From Actinomycetales bacterium (GTDB taxonomy: Bacteria; Actinomycetota; Actinomycetes; Actinomycetales; BWSM-131): a stretch of 5,913 nucleotides of DNA. Below are positions 1 to 5,393 of the stretch, in pieces. Where the stretch lies: NCBI GenBank assembly GCA_030149025.1, contig JASBSH010000302.1, positions 1 through 5,913 on the forward strand. Reading direction: 5' to 3'. The stretch's first letter is position 1. Each line of letters opens with the position of its first letter. A program made the position numbers and the translations under genes. Below the pieces are notes generated by a model. That model ran no database searches, was not told where the DNA came from, and saw only the letters and a list, made by a program, of their open reading frames with translations.

Positions 1-1016
1 CCCGGGGCAGCACCACCGACCAGCGCAGCGTGGAGACGACCCTGGGGACGCTGGGCAAGGTCCTGGAGTCGCAGGACGCCGAGATCTGGACCGGGACGAT
101 CGTCGCCGTGACGGGACCGGGGGTTGCCTTGAGGGACCGTACGAGCTGGTTCGAGACCAAGCCGCTGTTCGGCTGGCGGGTGCTCGTGCCGAGGACGCAG
201 CAGCAGTCCGGCCCGATGGTCCAGCGGCTGGGCACCTACGGCGCCGTCGCCGAGGTCGTGCCCACCATCTCGGTCGAGCCGCCCCGCACGCCCCACCAGA
301 TGGAGAAGGCGGTGCGCGGGCTGGTCACCGGCCGCTACGAGTGGATCGGGTTCACCTCGGTCAACGCCGTCAGGGCGATCCGGGAGAAGTTCAAGGAGTA
401 CGGCCTCGACGCTCGGGCGTTCGCCGGCCTGAAGGTCGCCGCCGTCGGCGGGGTCACCGCCGAAGCCCTGCGCGACTGGGGGATCGAGCCCGACCTGGTG
501 CCGAGCGGGGAGCAGTCCGCCAAGGGCCTGCTCGCGGAGTGGCCCCCGTACGACGAGGTGCTCGACCCGATCAACCGGGTCTTCCTGCCGCGCGCCGACA
601 TCGCCACCGACACGCTGGTCGCGGGCTTGCAGGAGAACGGCTGGGAGGTCGACGACGTGACCGCGTACCGCACGGTGCGCGCCGCGCCGCCGCCCGCCCC
701 CGTCCGGGACGCGATCAAGAACGGCAGCTTCGACGCGGTGGTGTTCACCTCGTCCTCCACGGTGCGCAACCTCGTCGGGATCGCCGGCAAGCCGCACGCG
801 ACCACGGTCGTCGCCTGTATCGGCCCGGCGACCGCGAAGACGGCCGAGGAGCACGGCCTGCGTGTCGACGTCCTCGCCCCGGAGCCGAGCGCGGCCGCCG
901 TGGTGGACGCCCTGGCCGAGTTCGGCGCCGGGCTGGCCGCGGCTGCGGCCGAGGCCGGTGAGCCGCTGCTGCGGCCGAGCGAGAAGCGTCCGGCGGCGCG
1001 CCGGCGCGCCCGCTGA
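1..1016 (+). CDS. hemD: Uroporphyrinogen-III synthase domain of a CobA/HemD fusion, 5' end cut off by the window
   Basis: HemD converts hydroxymethylbilane to uroporphyrinogen III, with inversion of ring D, in the cytoplasm. The reading frame is open from base 3 with no stop, so the gene starts upstream. The GTG at 30 is an internal valine. The first ~40 visible residues (TTDQRSVETTLGTL, then VAVTGPGVALRD) match the C-terminal tail of a SUMT/CobA methyltransferase. The HemD domain follows: WRVLVPRTQQQSGPMV from about 174, FTSVNAVRAI from about 348, KVAAVGGVTAEAL, FLPRADIATDTL, VTAYRTVRA with the conserved Tyr, FTSSSTVRNL from 744 and ACIGPATAKTAEEHG. These are the usual substrate-cleft segments of the family. 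The last ~30 residues are an Ala/Arg-rich tail outside the fold. Actinomycetes commonly carry this fused enzyme, which serves both haem and sirohaem/cobalamin branches. The gene ends with TGA at 1014-1016, nine bases before hemB. Confidence 0.93.
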   Translation, partial: RGSTTDQRSVETTLGTLGKVLESQDAEIWTGTIVAVTGPGVALRDRTSWFETKPLFGWRVLVPRTQQQSGPMVQRLGTYGAVAEVVPTISVEPPRTPHQMEKAVRGLVTGRYEWIGFTSVNAVRAIREKFKEYGLDARAFAGLKVAAVGGVTAEALRDWGIEPDLVPSGEQSAKGLLAEWPPYDEVLDPINRVFLPRADIATDTLVAGLQENGWEVDDVTAYRTVRAAPPPAPVRDAIKNGSFDAVVFTSSSTVRNLVGIAGKPHATTVVACIGPATAKTAEEHGLRVDVLAPEPSAAAVVDALAEFGAGLAAAAAEAGEPLLRPSEKRPAARRRAR

Positions 1017-1025
1017 GGCGCGGGC

Positions 1026-2000
1026 GTGCCGTTCCCGGTCGAGCGTCCGCGGCGGCTTCGGGCAACCGGGCCGCTGCGGTCGCTCGTCGCCGAGCACAGG
1101 CTGCACCCCGGTGAGCTGATCCTTCCGATGTTCGTGCGGGAGGAGCTGACCGAGCCCGCTTCGATCACGAGCATGCCCGGCGTCGTCCAGCACTCGCGGG
1201 AGTCGCTGGTGAAGGCGGCGGCCGAAGCCGTGGACGCCGGTGTCGGCGGGCTGATGCTGTTCGGGGTGCCGGCTGTCCGCGACGCGCGCGGCTCGGGTGC
1301 CGACGACCCGGACGGCGTGCTGAACGTCGCGCTGCGGGACGTCGTCGAGGCCGTCGGTGACCGGACCGTCGTGATGGCCGACCTGTGCCTGGACGAGTTC
1401 ACCGACCACGGGCACTGCGGTGTGCTGGACGACGCCGGCGCCGTCGACAACGACGCCACCCTGGAGCGGTACGCGTCGATGGGGCTGGCGCAGGCCGCCG
1501 CGGGGGCGAAGGTGCTCGGGCTGTCCGGGATGATGGACGGCCAGGTGGGGTACGTCCGGGCGGCGCTGGACGGGGCCGGCTACTCCGATGTGGTGCTGCT
1601 GGCCTACGCGGCCAAGTACGCGTCGGCGTTCTACGGCCCGTTCCGGGAGGCGGTGGACTCCCAGCTGAAGGGGGACCGCCGCACCTACCAGCAGGACAGC
1701 GCCAACGGCCGGGAGGCGCTGCGGGAGGTGCGCCTGGACGTCGCCGAGGGTGCGGACATCGTGATGGTGAAGCCGGCGCTGCCGTACCTGGACGTGCTGG
1801 CCGCCGTTGCCCGCGAGGTCGACGTGCCGGTGTGGGCCTACCAGGTGTCCGGTGAGTACGCGATGGTCGAGGCCGCCGCCGCGAACGGGTGGATCGACCG
1901 GGAGCGGGCGATCACCGAGGCGCTGGTGTCGATCAAGCGGGCCGGCGCCGGGGCGGTGCTCACCTACTGGGCGGCCGAGGTGGCGCGGGCACTCGGCTGA
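1026..2000 (+). CDS. hemB: Delta-aminolevulinic acid dehydratase (porphobilinogen synthase)
   Basis: HemB condenses two 5-aminolevulinate molecules to porphobilinogen, the first common step of tetrapyrrole synthesis, as a cytoplasmic oligomer. The 324-residue product has the usual family length. Both active-site lysines are present: K197 in AYAAKYASAFYGPFRE and K249 (the Schiff-base lysine) in ADIVMVKPALPYLD. The N-terminal signature RPRRLRATGPLRSLVAE then LILPMFVRE is typical of actinobacteria. The metal-site segment reads ADLCLDEFTDHGHCG (118-132): Cys121, Asp123, Cys131. Classical zinc enzymes have Cys-x-Cys and a third Cys, so the middle ligand is replaced by Asp. The GTG start follows a GAGG (1015-1018) that overlaps the hemD stop, and the nine-base gap implies cotranscription and coupled translation. 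No start further upstream would fit the family's N-terminus better. Confidence 0.96.
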   Translation: MPFPVERPRRLRATGPLRSLVAEHRLHPGELILPMFVREELTEPASITSMPGVVQHSRESLVKAAAEAVDAGVGGLMLFGVPAVRDARGSGADDPDGVLNVALRDVVEAVGDRTVVMADLCLDEFTDHGHCGVLDDAGAVDNDATLERYASMGLAQAAAGAKVLGLSGMMDGQVGYVRAALDGAGYSDVVLLAYAAKYASAFYGPFREAVDSQLKGDRRTYQQDSANGREALREVRLDVAEGADIVMVKPALPYLDVLAAVAREVDVPVWAYQVSGEYAMVEAAAANGWIDRERAITEALVSIKRAGAGAVLTYWAAEVARALG

Positions 2001-2020
2001 TCCCTGACCGGCGCTGGGGG

Positions 2021-2299
2021 CTACTTTGCCAGGAGCTCCAACAAGTCGTTTACCGAGGCGCCGGCATGGACCGCGATCTCATCCACGGTGTGCCCGCGCT
2101 CCACAGCCTCGCGCACGGCTTGGCGGAGGAGTTGTAGCGCAGCGTCGTCTTGCGGGCCCTCACGGTACTCAGTGATCGCACGCGTCGCGGTCGAGAGGGA
2201 GGCGTCGGAGGAGTTCTCCGCCGCGGGCGGCGACGTTGTGGGGTCCACCGTCCATTGCGGATTCGGAAGCGCCCGGTGAGTACCTTCATTGCTTGTCAA
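2021..2299 (-). CDS. Small hypothetical protein with a possible C-terminal helix-turn-helix
   Basis: I do not recognise a named family. The 92-residue frame has an N-terminal half rich in Ser/Thr/Pro/Ala, probably disordered. From about residue 52 the C-terminal ~40 residues look helical: ALQLLRQAVREAVERGHT, then VDEIAVHAGASVNDLLELL. The second part resembles the 'eIA..aGvS...l..lL' pattern of a helix-turn-helix, so a small DNA-binding or antitoxin-like role is conceivable but unproven. Codon use in this C-terminal part is GC-biased at third positions, which supports real coding. The TTG start lies one base after the stop of the upstream secreted-protein gene and has no good ribosome binding site. 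Translation may therefore be coupled, or begin at the GTG at 2248 (residue 18). The TAG stop is 20 bp from the convergent hemB stop. Confidence 0.5.
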   Translation of the reverse strand: MTSNEGTHRALPNPQWTVDPTTSPPAAENSSDASLSTATRAITEYREGPQDDAALQLLRQAVREAVERGHTVDEIAVHAGASVNDLLELLAK

Positions 2300-2300
2300 G

Positions 2301-2983
2301 TCAGCTGCCCGGGAGAGACGCGAAATTGCACGCGACCTTGGGTTCGTCCCTGTCTACAACAGGGGAGAACTCCACGCCGCGGGCTGACGGCCAAACGACC
2401 TGCTGGTACTTCCTCGTCGTCGAAGATGTGCACTCAATGAACCGATACATAGTGGAGAGGCGCGTGTAGTCTTGTGAGTAAGCGCTCCGCAGTCGTGGTG
2501 TCTTGTTGATCATGGTTGCGAATGCGGCCCCGGTGCTGCTTCGCAGTTGTATCCGGATGTACTGGGGATAAGTGCGCGGATCCGAACAGAGTTGTTGTCC
2601 ACCGAAGTAGAGGCGACCTGCGGACGTCCTTTGGATTGTAGCGAAGTTGCCGGTGCACCCTGCTGGGAAAGCCATCACTGAAACGCCTGTTGACTCTTCC
2701 TCGGGCCCAATGCGCCACTCGCCGCTGGAATCAATTCTGAACTCCATGCCTTCCGTGCGCTGCACGAGTGCGCCATCCTCGTACACCACTTCGATATCGG
2801 GGTTCGGGGGTGCGGTGGGGTCGATGACATATCTGGCATCTTCCGGCACTGTCGTACTCGCTGACTCGACGGCGGTGTCCTCGACTCCCTCACTCCCTTT
2901 GAGGTGCTGTGCGCGGAGGAAATTGCTGGTACGGCGCCGAGGAAGACCCCGGTCAGCACAACTACTACCAACAGTCGATTCAT
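2301..2983 (-). CDS. Secreted four-cysteine hypothetical protein split by an apparent -1 frameshift
   Basis: The ATG at 2983 follows a GGGGGA ribosome-binding-like stretch and opens a clear Sec signal peptide: MNR, then LLVVVVLTGVFLGAVPA, with likely cleavage after ISSA at about residue 24. In that frame the protein soon turns into unlikely sequence and stops at 2675. One frame back, a convincing mature protein (from VEDTAVESASTTVPEDARY to NFASLPGS) runs to TGA at 2301-2303. Joining the frames at 2894-2900 gives about 227 residues with cysteines near 110, 133, 185 and 219, enough for two disulfides. The mature part is rich in Ser, Thr, Tyr and alternating hydrophobics, suggesting a beta fold. 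It is loosely reminiscent of small secreted actinomycete proteins with four spaced cysteines, but I cannot name a family. The gene has lower GC than its neighbours and may be acquired DNA. The frame change could be a disabling indel, a sequencing error or programmed slippage. Confidence 0.55.
2894..2900 (-). other. Candidate -1 slippery heptamer A_AAG_GGA
   Basis: Read on the minus strand in the signal-peptide frame, codons 28-30 (TCA AAG GGA) contain A AAG GGA. This has the X_XXY_YYZ form needed for simultaneous tRNA slippage into AAA GGG. The -1 frame entered is exactly the one that encodes the mature protein, and the site lies six codons after the likely signal-peptide cleavage point. I see no strong stimulatory hairpin or Shine-Dalgarno-like element beside it, so chance is quite possible. 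Confidence 0.3.
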
Positions 2984-3016
2984 GGTTCCCCCAAGGTTGC
3001 CGCTGAAATTTGACGC

Positions 3017-3045
3017 AACGTAGCAGGCTGGTTGCAGACCCACAA
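3017..3045 (-). promoter_or_regulatory. Possible promoter of the secreted-protein gene
   Basis: On the minus strand, TTGTGG (3040-3045) and TACGTT (3017-3022) are separated by 17 bases. They resemble an actinobacterial housekeeping promoter, with a TTG-type -35 and a TAnnnT -10. Transcription would start near 3010, about 27 bases before the ATG at 2983. This is a motif match only. The gene could also be read from the upstream methyltransferase gene on the same strand. Confidence 0.35.
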
Positions 3046-3090
3046 GAAAATCGGTTGTTCAATTCCCAGCTGACCCGGGGCCTGGCCGAC

Positions 3091-3672
3091 TCAGCGCAGC
3101 GGCACGAAGCGGTACAGGCCGTGCTTGCTGACGTGCGTGGCACCGTCGGAATCCTTCGTCACGCGCAGCATCTGCCCCTTCACGGGCGCGACCATGACGC
3201 CTCCCGGCGCGAGCTGCTCGACCAGCGCCTCCGGCAGCTTCTTCGCCATCGCGGAGACCAGGATCCGGTCGTAGGGCGCCTCGGCGGGCCAGCCGAGCAC
3301 CCCTGGTTGTGCCGTTTCGATGCGCGCGCGGTCCCCTCCGACAACGACAGAGACGTTCCGCCCGCCCCAGGCGGCAAGGCGTGGGTCCAGCTCCACCCCG
3401 ACCACGCGCCCGTCGGGACCGATGAGATGCGCGAGCAGGGCCGTCGTCCAGCCTGATCCGGCTCCGACGTCGAGGACGTGCATCCCGGGCCGGGCGTCCA
3501 GCAGCTCGAGCATGTTGAAGACCGTGGTGGGCTGGGAGCTCGTCTGGCCGCCGCCGATGTCCAACGGCTGGTCCTGCCCGGCGAACCGCTGCTGCGCCTC
3601 CGGCAGGAACGCCGCGCGGGGGACCGCGGCGAATGCCTCCCGGACGGCGCTCGAGGTGCTCGGGGTGGACAT
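3091..3672 (-). CDS. pcm: Protein-L-isoaspartate O-methyltransferase family protein
   Basis: This family uses S-adenosylmethionine to methylate isoaspartyl residues in damaged proteins, starting their repair, in the cytoplasm. The 193-residue protein shows the PIMT signature GQTSSQPTTVFNMLELL (42-58) and SAM motif I VLDVGAGSGW (66-75). It also has a GVEL motif with an acidic residue that would bind the ribose (92-95), YDRILVSA (134-141), and LPEALVEQLAPGGVMVAPV (146-164) with the family's QL..GG pattern. It is slightly shorter than E. coli Pcm (208 residues), mainly at the ends. The ATG at 3672 gives the expected N-terminus (SSAVREAFAAVPRAAFLP), though the ribosome binding site is weak. It is divergent from the sigma-factor gene, with 52 bp between start codons. 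A related methyltransferase with another substrate cannot be excluded. Confidence 0.85.
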   Translation of the reverse strand: MSTPSTSSAVREAFAAVPRAAFLPEAQQRFAGQDQPLDIGGGQTSSQPTTVFNMLELLDARPGMHVLDVGAGSGWTTALLAHLIGPDGRVVGVELDPRLAAWGGRNVSVVVGGDRARIETAQPGVLGWPAEAPYDRILVSAMAKKLPEALVEQLAPGGVMVAPVKGQMLRVTKDSDGATHVSKHGLYRFVPLR

Positions 3673-3724
3673 GCCGCCAGGCTAGGAAACCTCACGTCTT
3701 CCGCATCTGGCACGTTTACCTGTT

Positions 3725-4273
3725 GTGCCACCCCATCCGCCACGTCGGAGCCGCTCCCGCCGCCAGCCGTCCCCGAAGCCGCCGTTCGAGCGGGTCGTCG
3801 AGCTGCACGGCGCCACTGTGCTGCGGGTGTGCCGGGCCGTGGTCGGCTCCCAGGACGCGGACGACGCGTGGTCCGAGACGTTCCTGTCCGCGCTGCGCGC
3901 CTACCCGCAGCTGCCGGCGGACGCGAACCTCGAGGCCTGGCTCGTCACGATCGCGCACCGGCGGGCCCTGGACCTGGTGAGGAAACGCAAACGGCACGCC
4001 GTCCCCGTTCCCGAGCTGCCGGAACAGCAGCTGGGCACGAGGGACGGCGTGCCGGAGGGTGCCGGTGGGGACCCGTACGACGCGGACGACCTGTGGACGG
4101 CGCTGCGACAGCTACCGGACAAGCAGCGGCAGACGATCGCCTACCACTACCTGGCCGGGCTGCCCTACGCCGAGGTCGCAGCCATCGTCGGAGGAACCCC
4201 CGAGGCGGCCCGCCGCGCGGCCGCCGACGGGGTCAGGCGGCTGCGCGGGGACCTCGCGGTCAGGCCTGCTTGA
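3725..4273 (+). CDS. ECF-like RNA polymerase sigma factor
   Basis: The 182-residue product has the two-domain ECF layout. Sigma-2 spans about 21-90 (FERVVELHGATVLRVCRAVV, DAWSETFLSALRAYP, LEAWLVTIAHRRALDLVRKR). Sigma-4 spans about 123-176 (LWTALRQLPDKQRQTIAYHYL, LPYAEVAAIVGGTPEAARRA, DGVRRLRGDL). The recognition-helix region reads EAARRAAADGVRRLR instead of the common GTVKSRLHRARARLR. From memory this variant is typical of an actinobacterial subgroup often linked to DNA-alkylation repair methyltransferases. No anti-sigma gene is adjacent. The in-frame stop at 3683 leaves GTG 3725 as the only usual start before the sigma-2 domain. It gives an odd Pro/Arg-rich leader of 20 residues, and no Shine-Dalgarno sequence precedes it, so the mRNA may be leaderless. 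The 3' end overlaps the convergent yceI-family gene by 14 bp. The target regulon is unknown. Confidence 0.85.
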   Translation: MPPHPPRRSRSRRQPSPKPPFERVVELHGATVLRVCRAVVGSQDADDAWSETFLSALRAYPQLPADANLEAWLVTIAHRRALDLVRKRKRHAVPVPELPEQQLGTRDGVPEGAGGDPYDADDLWTALRQLPDKQRQTIAYHYLAGLPYAEVAAIVGGTPEAARRAAADGVRRLRGDLAVRPA

Positions 4274-4814
4274 TGGCGGAGACGTCGAGAACGAGCTTGA
4301 CCTTCTTGCTCACCAGGACGCCGCCGGTCTCCAGCGCGGCGTTCCAGGTCAGGCCCCAGTCCTCGCGCTCCACGTCGACCTCGGCGGAGAAGCCCGCGCG
4401 GACGTTGCCGAACGGGTCGGTCGCGACACCGCCGAACTCGACCTTGAGCGTGACGGGCTTGGTCACGTCCTTGATGGTCAGGTCACCGTCGACGAGGTAG
4501 TCGCCGCCCTCCATCCGCACGCCGGTCGACGTGAAGGTGATGTAGGGGTACTTCTCGGCGTCGAAGAAGTCGGCGCTCCTCAGGTGCGCGTCGCGGTCCT
4601 CGCTCCCGGTGTTGACGGATGCGACGGCGATCTTCGCCTCCGCGGCAGCCGGGACGGGGGCGCCCTCGGCGAAGGTGAGCGTGCCCTCGACGTCGGCGAA
4701 CCGGCCGCGGACCTTGGTCACCATCGCGTGCCGGGCGATGAAGCCCACCTCGGTGTGCGCCGGGTCGATCGTGTAGGTGCCGGCGGTAAGGCCCTCGGGC
4801 AGGGTGACGGTCAT
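4260..4814 (-). CDS. YceI-family protein (lipocalin-like, probable isoprenoid binder)
   Basis: YceI proteins form a beta-barrel that binds long amphiphilic or polyisoprenoid ligands. They are often linked to stress or quinone-related functions, and the role of actinobacterial members is poorly defined. The 184-residue product covers the whole family: GTYTIDPAHTEVGFIARH (12-29), VTKVRGRFADVEGTL (32-46), VASVNTGSEDRDAHLRSADF (64-83), FDAEKYPYITFTST (84-97), VDGDLTIKDVTKPVTLKVEF (108-127) and EDWGLTWNAALETGG (151-165). There is no signal peptide, so it is probably cytoplasmic, unlike E. coli YceI. I chose ATG 4814 because an AAGGAG lies ten bases upstream and the family N-terminus fits. A longer frame from 4871 would run through the upstream palindrome and adds an unlike leader. 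It is divergent from a MarR gene, a frequent pairing, and its 3' end overlaps the sigma-factor gene. Confidence 0.92.
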   Translation of the reverse strand: MTVTLPEGLTAGTYTIDPAHTEVGFIARHAMVTKVRGRFADVEGTLTFAEGAPVPAAAEAKIAVASVNTGSEDRDAHLRSADFFDAEKYPYITFTSTGVRMEGGDYLVDGDLTIKDVTKPVTLKVEFGGVATDPFGNVRAGFSAEVDVEREDWGLTWNAALETGGVLVSKKVKLVLDVSAIKQA

Positions 4815-4824
4815 GTGCTGGGTA

Positions 4825-4830
4825 CTCCTT
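4825..4830 (-). promoter_or_regulatory. Ribosome binding site that fixes the yceI-family start
   Basis: AAGGAG on the minus strand lies ten bases before ATG 4814. It supports this start over the in-frame ATG at 4871, which would translate through the regulatory palindrome. Confidence 0.6.
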
Positions 4831-4848
4831 CGCGGTTGTCGGACGATG

Positions 4849-4870
4849 TGGGCAACCAGGTGGTTACCCA
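4849..4870. promoter_or_regulatory. 22-bp near-perfect palindrome, probable operator
   Basis: The arms TGGGcAACCA and TGGTTaCCCA, separated by GG, pair at nine of ten positions (mismatch 4853/4866). It lies 35-56 bases upstream of the yceI-family ATG, in the leader or promoter of that gene. Its size and symmetry suit a dimeric winged-helix regulator such as the adjacent MarR protein. It is followed by no T-run, so it does not look like a terminator. Confidence 0.5.
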
Positions 4871-4890
4871 TCCACTGTGCACCAATGCGC

Positions 4891-4902
4891 TTGAAGGTTC
4901 AA
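4891..4902. promoter_or_regulatory. Inverted repeat TTGAA-GG-TTCAA, probable MarR operator
   Basis: A perfect 5-bp inverted repeat with a two-base centre sits in the only AT-rich patch of the intergenic region, 26 bases before the marR GTG. Read on the minus strand it gives TTGAAC, a possible -35 for the yceI-family gene. On the plus strand it overlaps the expected -35 zone of marR. A bound dimer could therefore block both directions. The assignment to MarR is inferred from position. Confidence 0.45.
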
Positions 4903-4916
4903 ATATTCCGCGTGTC

Positions 4917-4922
4917 TAAGAT
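4917..4922 (+). promoter_or_regulatory. Possible -10 element of marR
   Basis: TAAGAT matches TATAAT at four of six positions and ends six bases before GTG 4929, so transcription would start at or beside the start codon. Together with the absence of a Shine-Dalgarno sequence, this suggests a leaderless marR mRNA. No well-spaced -35 is visible, because TTGAAG (4891-4896) is 20 bases away. Confidence 0.3.
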
Positions 4923-4928
4923 CGGTTC

Positions 4929-5387
4929 GTGGCTGGCGTGAGATGGCTCGACGAGTCGGAGCAGCGGGTGTGGCGGGCCTACCTGGCCACGTCCCAGCAG
5001 CTGTGGGACCGCCTGGACGACGAGCTCCAGTCTGGCACCGGGATGCCCCTTTCGGAGTACGAGATCCTCGTCCGCCTGTCCGAGGCTCCCGACCGGCGCC
5101 TGCGCATGTCCCAGCTGGCCGACCTGGTCGTGCACTCCCGCAGCCGGCTCACGCACACAGTCGCGCGGATGGAGGGGCGCGACCTCGTGGCCCGCCGGCC
5201 CTGCCTGGAGGACGGCCGCGGCGTCCTGGCCGAGCTGACCGACCACGGGTACCAGGTCCTGGCGGAAGCGGCGCCGGTGCACGTCCAAAGCGTGCGTCGG
5301 CACATGTTCGACCCGCTCTCGAGCGAGGAGGTCGAGGTCCTCGGCCGGGCCATGCGCAAGATCGCCGAGAGCCTGAAGGAGCGCTGA
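4929..5387 (+). CDS. MarR-family transcriptional regulator
   Basis: MarR proteins are dimeric winged-helix repressors, often released by small phenolic ligands or oxidants. The 152-residue product has the usual length. An N-terminal dimerisation helix (WLDESEQRVWRAYLATSQQL) is followed by YEILVRLSEAP (44-54) and the winged helix RLRMSQLADLVVHSRSRLTH (57-76) with VARMEGRDLVARR. The wing contains the canonical D-x-R region in CLEDGRGVLAELTDHG (92-107), and the C-terminal helices complete the dimer interface. Cys92 at the wing is the only cysteine, so two-cysteine redox sensing of the OhrR kind is unlikely. GTG 4929 and GTG 4938 (MRWLDES) are both possible starts, and neither has a ribosome binding site. 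It is divergent from the yceI-family gene across two palindromes, and six bases ahead of a broken permease gene, so it probably controls these and itself. Confidence 0.92.
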   Translation: MAGVRWLDESEQRVWRAYLATSQQLWDRLDDELQSGTGMPLSEYEILVRLSEAPDRRLRMSQLADLVVHSRSRLTHTVARMEGRDLVARRPCLEDGRGVLAELTDHGYQVLAEAAPVHVQSVRRHMFDPLSSEEVEVLGRAMRKIAESLKER

Positions 5388-5393
5388 CTGCGG

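Noticed and set aside
30..32. GTG at 30 as the start of a stand-alone hemD
   Set aside because: The frame is open upstream to the window edge, and the residues on both sides of this valine match the C-terminal tail of a methyltransferase, so it is internal.
335..1459. Long open frame of 374 codons on the minus strand, antisense to hemD/hemB
   Set aside because: Its Ser/Arg/Ala/Thr-rich composition is typical of the antisense shadow of high-GC genes, and the plus strand encodes two well-recognised enzymes here.
2001..2020. Bidirectional terminator between hemB and the small ORF
   Set aside because: The 20-bp gap contains no inverted repeat that I can pair convincingly.
3062..3090. Terminator hairpin after the methyltransferase gene (CCAG ... 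CTGG)
   Set aside because: Only a four-base stem with poor inner pairing and no T-run on the relevant strand.
2301..3143. A 280-codon single-frame version of the secreted protein starting at 3143
   Set aside because: Its first ~80 residues overlap the end of the methyltransferase gene, are Arg/Ser/Cys-rich without a signal peptide, and ignore the clear signal peptide in the neighbouring frame.
3685..3716. ECF-type promoter (GGAAAC ... CGTT) before the sigma gene, suggesting autoregulation
   Set aside because: The spacing of 22 bases is too long for the usual 16-18, so the match is probably chance.
3478..4500. 340-codon plus-strand frame across the methyltransferase, sigma and yceI-family genes
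   Set aside because: Arg/Gly/Ala-rich shadow in another frame of three recognised genes.
4260..4871. Longer yceI-family protein from ATG 4871
   Set aside because: It would translate the palindrome and adds a 19-residue leader unlike the family, whereas ATG 4814 has an AAGGAG ten bases upstream.
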